Shown one piece after another: positions 7,900 through 8,273 of a stretch of 8,273 nucleotides of DNA; the first letter of the stretch is position 1; every line of letters starts with the position of its first letter. Position numbers and translations under genes: made by a program. This stretch comes from Acinetobacter sp. (GTDB lineage: Bacteria; Pseudomonadota; Gammaproteobacteria; Pseudomonadales; Moraxellaceae). The stretch is from contig JASLIY010000109.1 in assembly GCA_030152675.1 (NCBI GenBank), positions 1 to 8,273 of the forward strand. Direction: 5' to 3'. Under the pieces are notes generated by a model, which was not told the origin of the DNA, made no database searches, and worked only from the letters and a program-made list of their open reading frames with translations.

Positions 7900-7919
7900 C
7901 TAACTGTCTAACTGTCTAA
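7900..7919. repeat. 8-bp tandem repeat at the end of the outer-membrane gene
   Basis: CTAACTGT is repeated head to tail at 7900-7907 and 7908-7915, followed by a partial CTAA to 7919. It spans the natural stop codon of the outer-membrane gene (complement of 7908-7910). Loss of one unit would leave the same stop, so it looks neutral. Probably slippage. Confidence 0.6.
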
Positions 7920-8273
7920 ACCGCCTGAACGCGATGAGGACCCTGCAGCTTGCTGCGTCTGTTGCTGTTGCTTCAGCGATCGACTATCTCCGCCGAGTGC
8001 CACATACAAACTGACATGCGACTTGAGCAAGGTACTTTGGGTTTCGATCCATTGTTGCTCGGCCTGTAACAAGCTGCGTTCCGCATCTAGCACTTCGAGA
8101 TAACTCACCACGCCGTGATCTAAACGCTACTGTGCCATGCGTGCGCGTTCACTAATGGCAGCCAAACCTTGACCCTGTTTGGTCTTCTGTTGTCTCAGCC
8201 CATGCCGCTCTGCCAAGGCATCGGCCACTTCACGAAAGGCGTTTTGTACAGTTTTTTCATATTCAGCCACTGC
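7908..8273 (-). pseudogene. NodT/TolC-type outer-membrane efflux factor, C-terminal part, interrupted by an amber stop
   Basis: The - strand frame entering from the right edge reads AVAEYEKTVQNAFREVADAL and continues through a helical region, characteristic of outer-membrane factors of tripartite pumps. At 8127-8129 it meets TAG. Beyond it the same frame resumes with family sequence (RLDHGVVSYLEVLDAERSLL, then SHVSLYVALGG) for 72 residues to a natural TAG at 7908-7910. The C-tail is Gln/Ser/Gly-rich. Since both sides match one family without frame change, this is a nonsense mutation; CAG to TAG (one base) is the simplest origin, giving MAQQRLDHG. Truncation would remove the last channel-forming helices and probably inactivate the protein, unless the stop is suppressed, another channel substitutes, or the base is a sequencing error. 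A GTG at 8109-8111 could restart only a useless 67-residue piece. The N-terminal part, signal peptide and promoter lie outside the window. First gene of the efflux operon by position. Confidence 0.8.

Noticed and set aside
7852..7919. CRISPR array or phage attachment site
   Set aside because: Only two copies of each short repeat, no uniform spacers, and no integrase, tRNA or cas gene nearby.
7908..8111. A free-standing 67-residue gene starting at GTG 8109-8111
   Set aside because: It is simply the C-terminal end of the interrupted outer-membrane factor; family sequence continues in the same frame upstream of the stop.

Overview
The window looks like a chromosomal stretch of a gammaproteobacterium. 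The inference rests on an intact yhiI-rbbA-yhhJ type efflux operon in the E. coli gene order, a MarR regulator beside an SMR pair, and a YjbB-like Na/Pi transporter. Base composition is near 50% GC by eye. I lean towards Moraxellaceae (Acinetobacter-like), but the sequence alone does not prove this. I see no transposase, integrase, tRNA, rRNA or CRISPR array.

Left part, + strand (1-1006): the last codons of one small multidrug resistance (SMR) transporter subunit are followed 11 nt later by a second, complete SMR subunit of the SugE/Gdx branch. The two are probably co-translated and may form a heterodimer. A 94-nt gap carrying two copies of the 8-bp palindrome TGCATGCA then leads into a MarR-family repressor gene. 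The gap is a good candidate for an autoregulated promoter/operator.

Middle (1007-2850): a 541-residue Na+/phosphate-cotransporter-type membrane protein with a PhoU-like tail lies on the - strand, convergent with marR. Its own weak promoter sits just downstream of a strong hairpin (14-bp stem, UACG tetraloop) that terminates the next operon.

Right part, - strand (2851-8273, read right to left): a four-gene tripartite ABC efflux operon. The order is an outer-membrane factor of the NodT/TolC type (entering from the right edge), a HlyD/YhiI periplasmic adaptor, an RbbA-like protein fusing two ATPase domains to one ABC-2 membrane domain, and a YhhJ-type ABC-2 permease. The last three genes are tightly coupled (a TAATG stop/start overlap, then a 1-nt gap). 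Together they would form an inner-membrane pump with two membrane halves and two ATPase halves, linked through the adaptor to the outer-membrane channel.

The main oddities are an in-frame amber stop that cuts the outer-membrane-factor gene about 73 codons before its natural end, and an RbbA in which all the degenerate ATPase motifs fall into one composite ATP site. GATC is also roughly three times as frequent across the window as chance predicts. I found no clearly novel system; most of the region is recognisable transport machinery.
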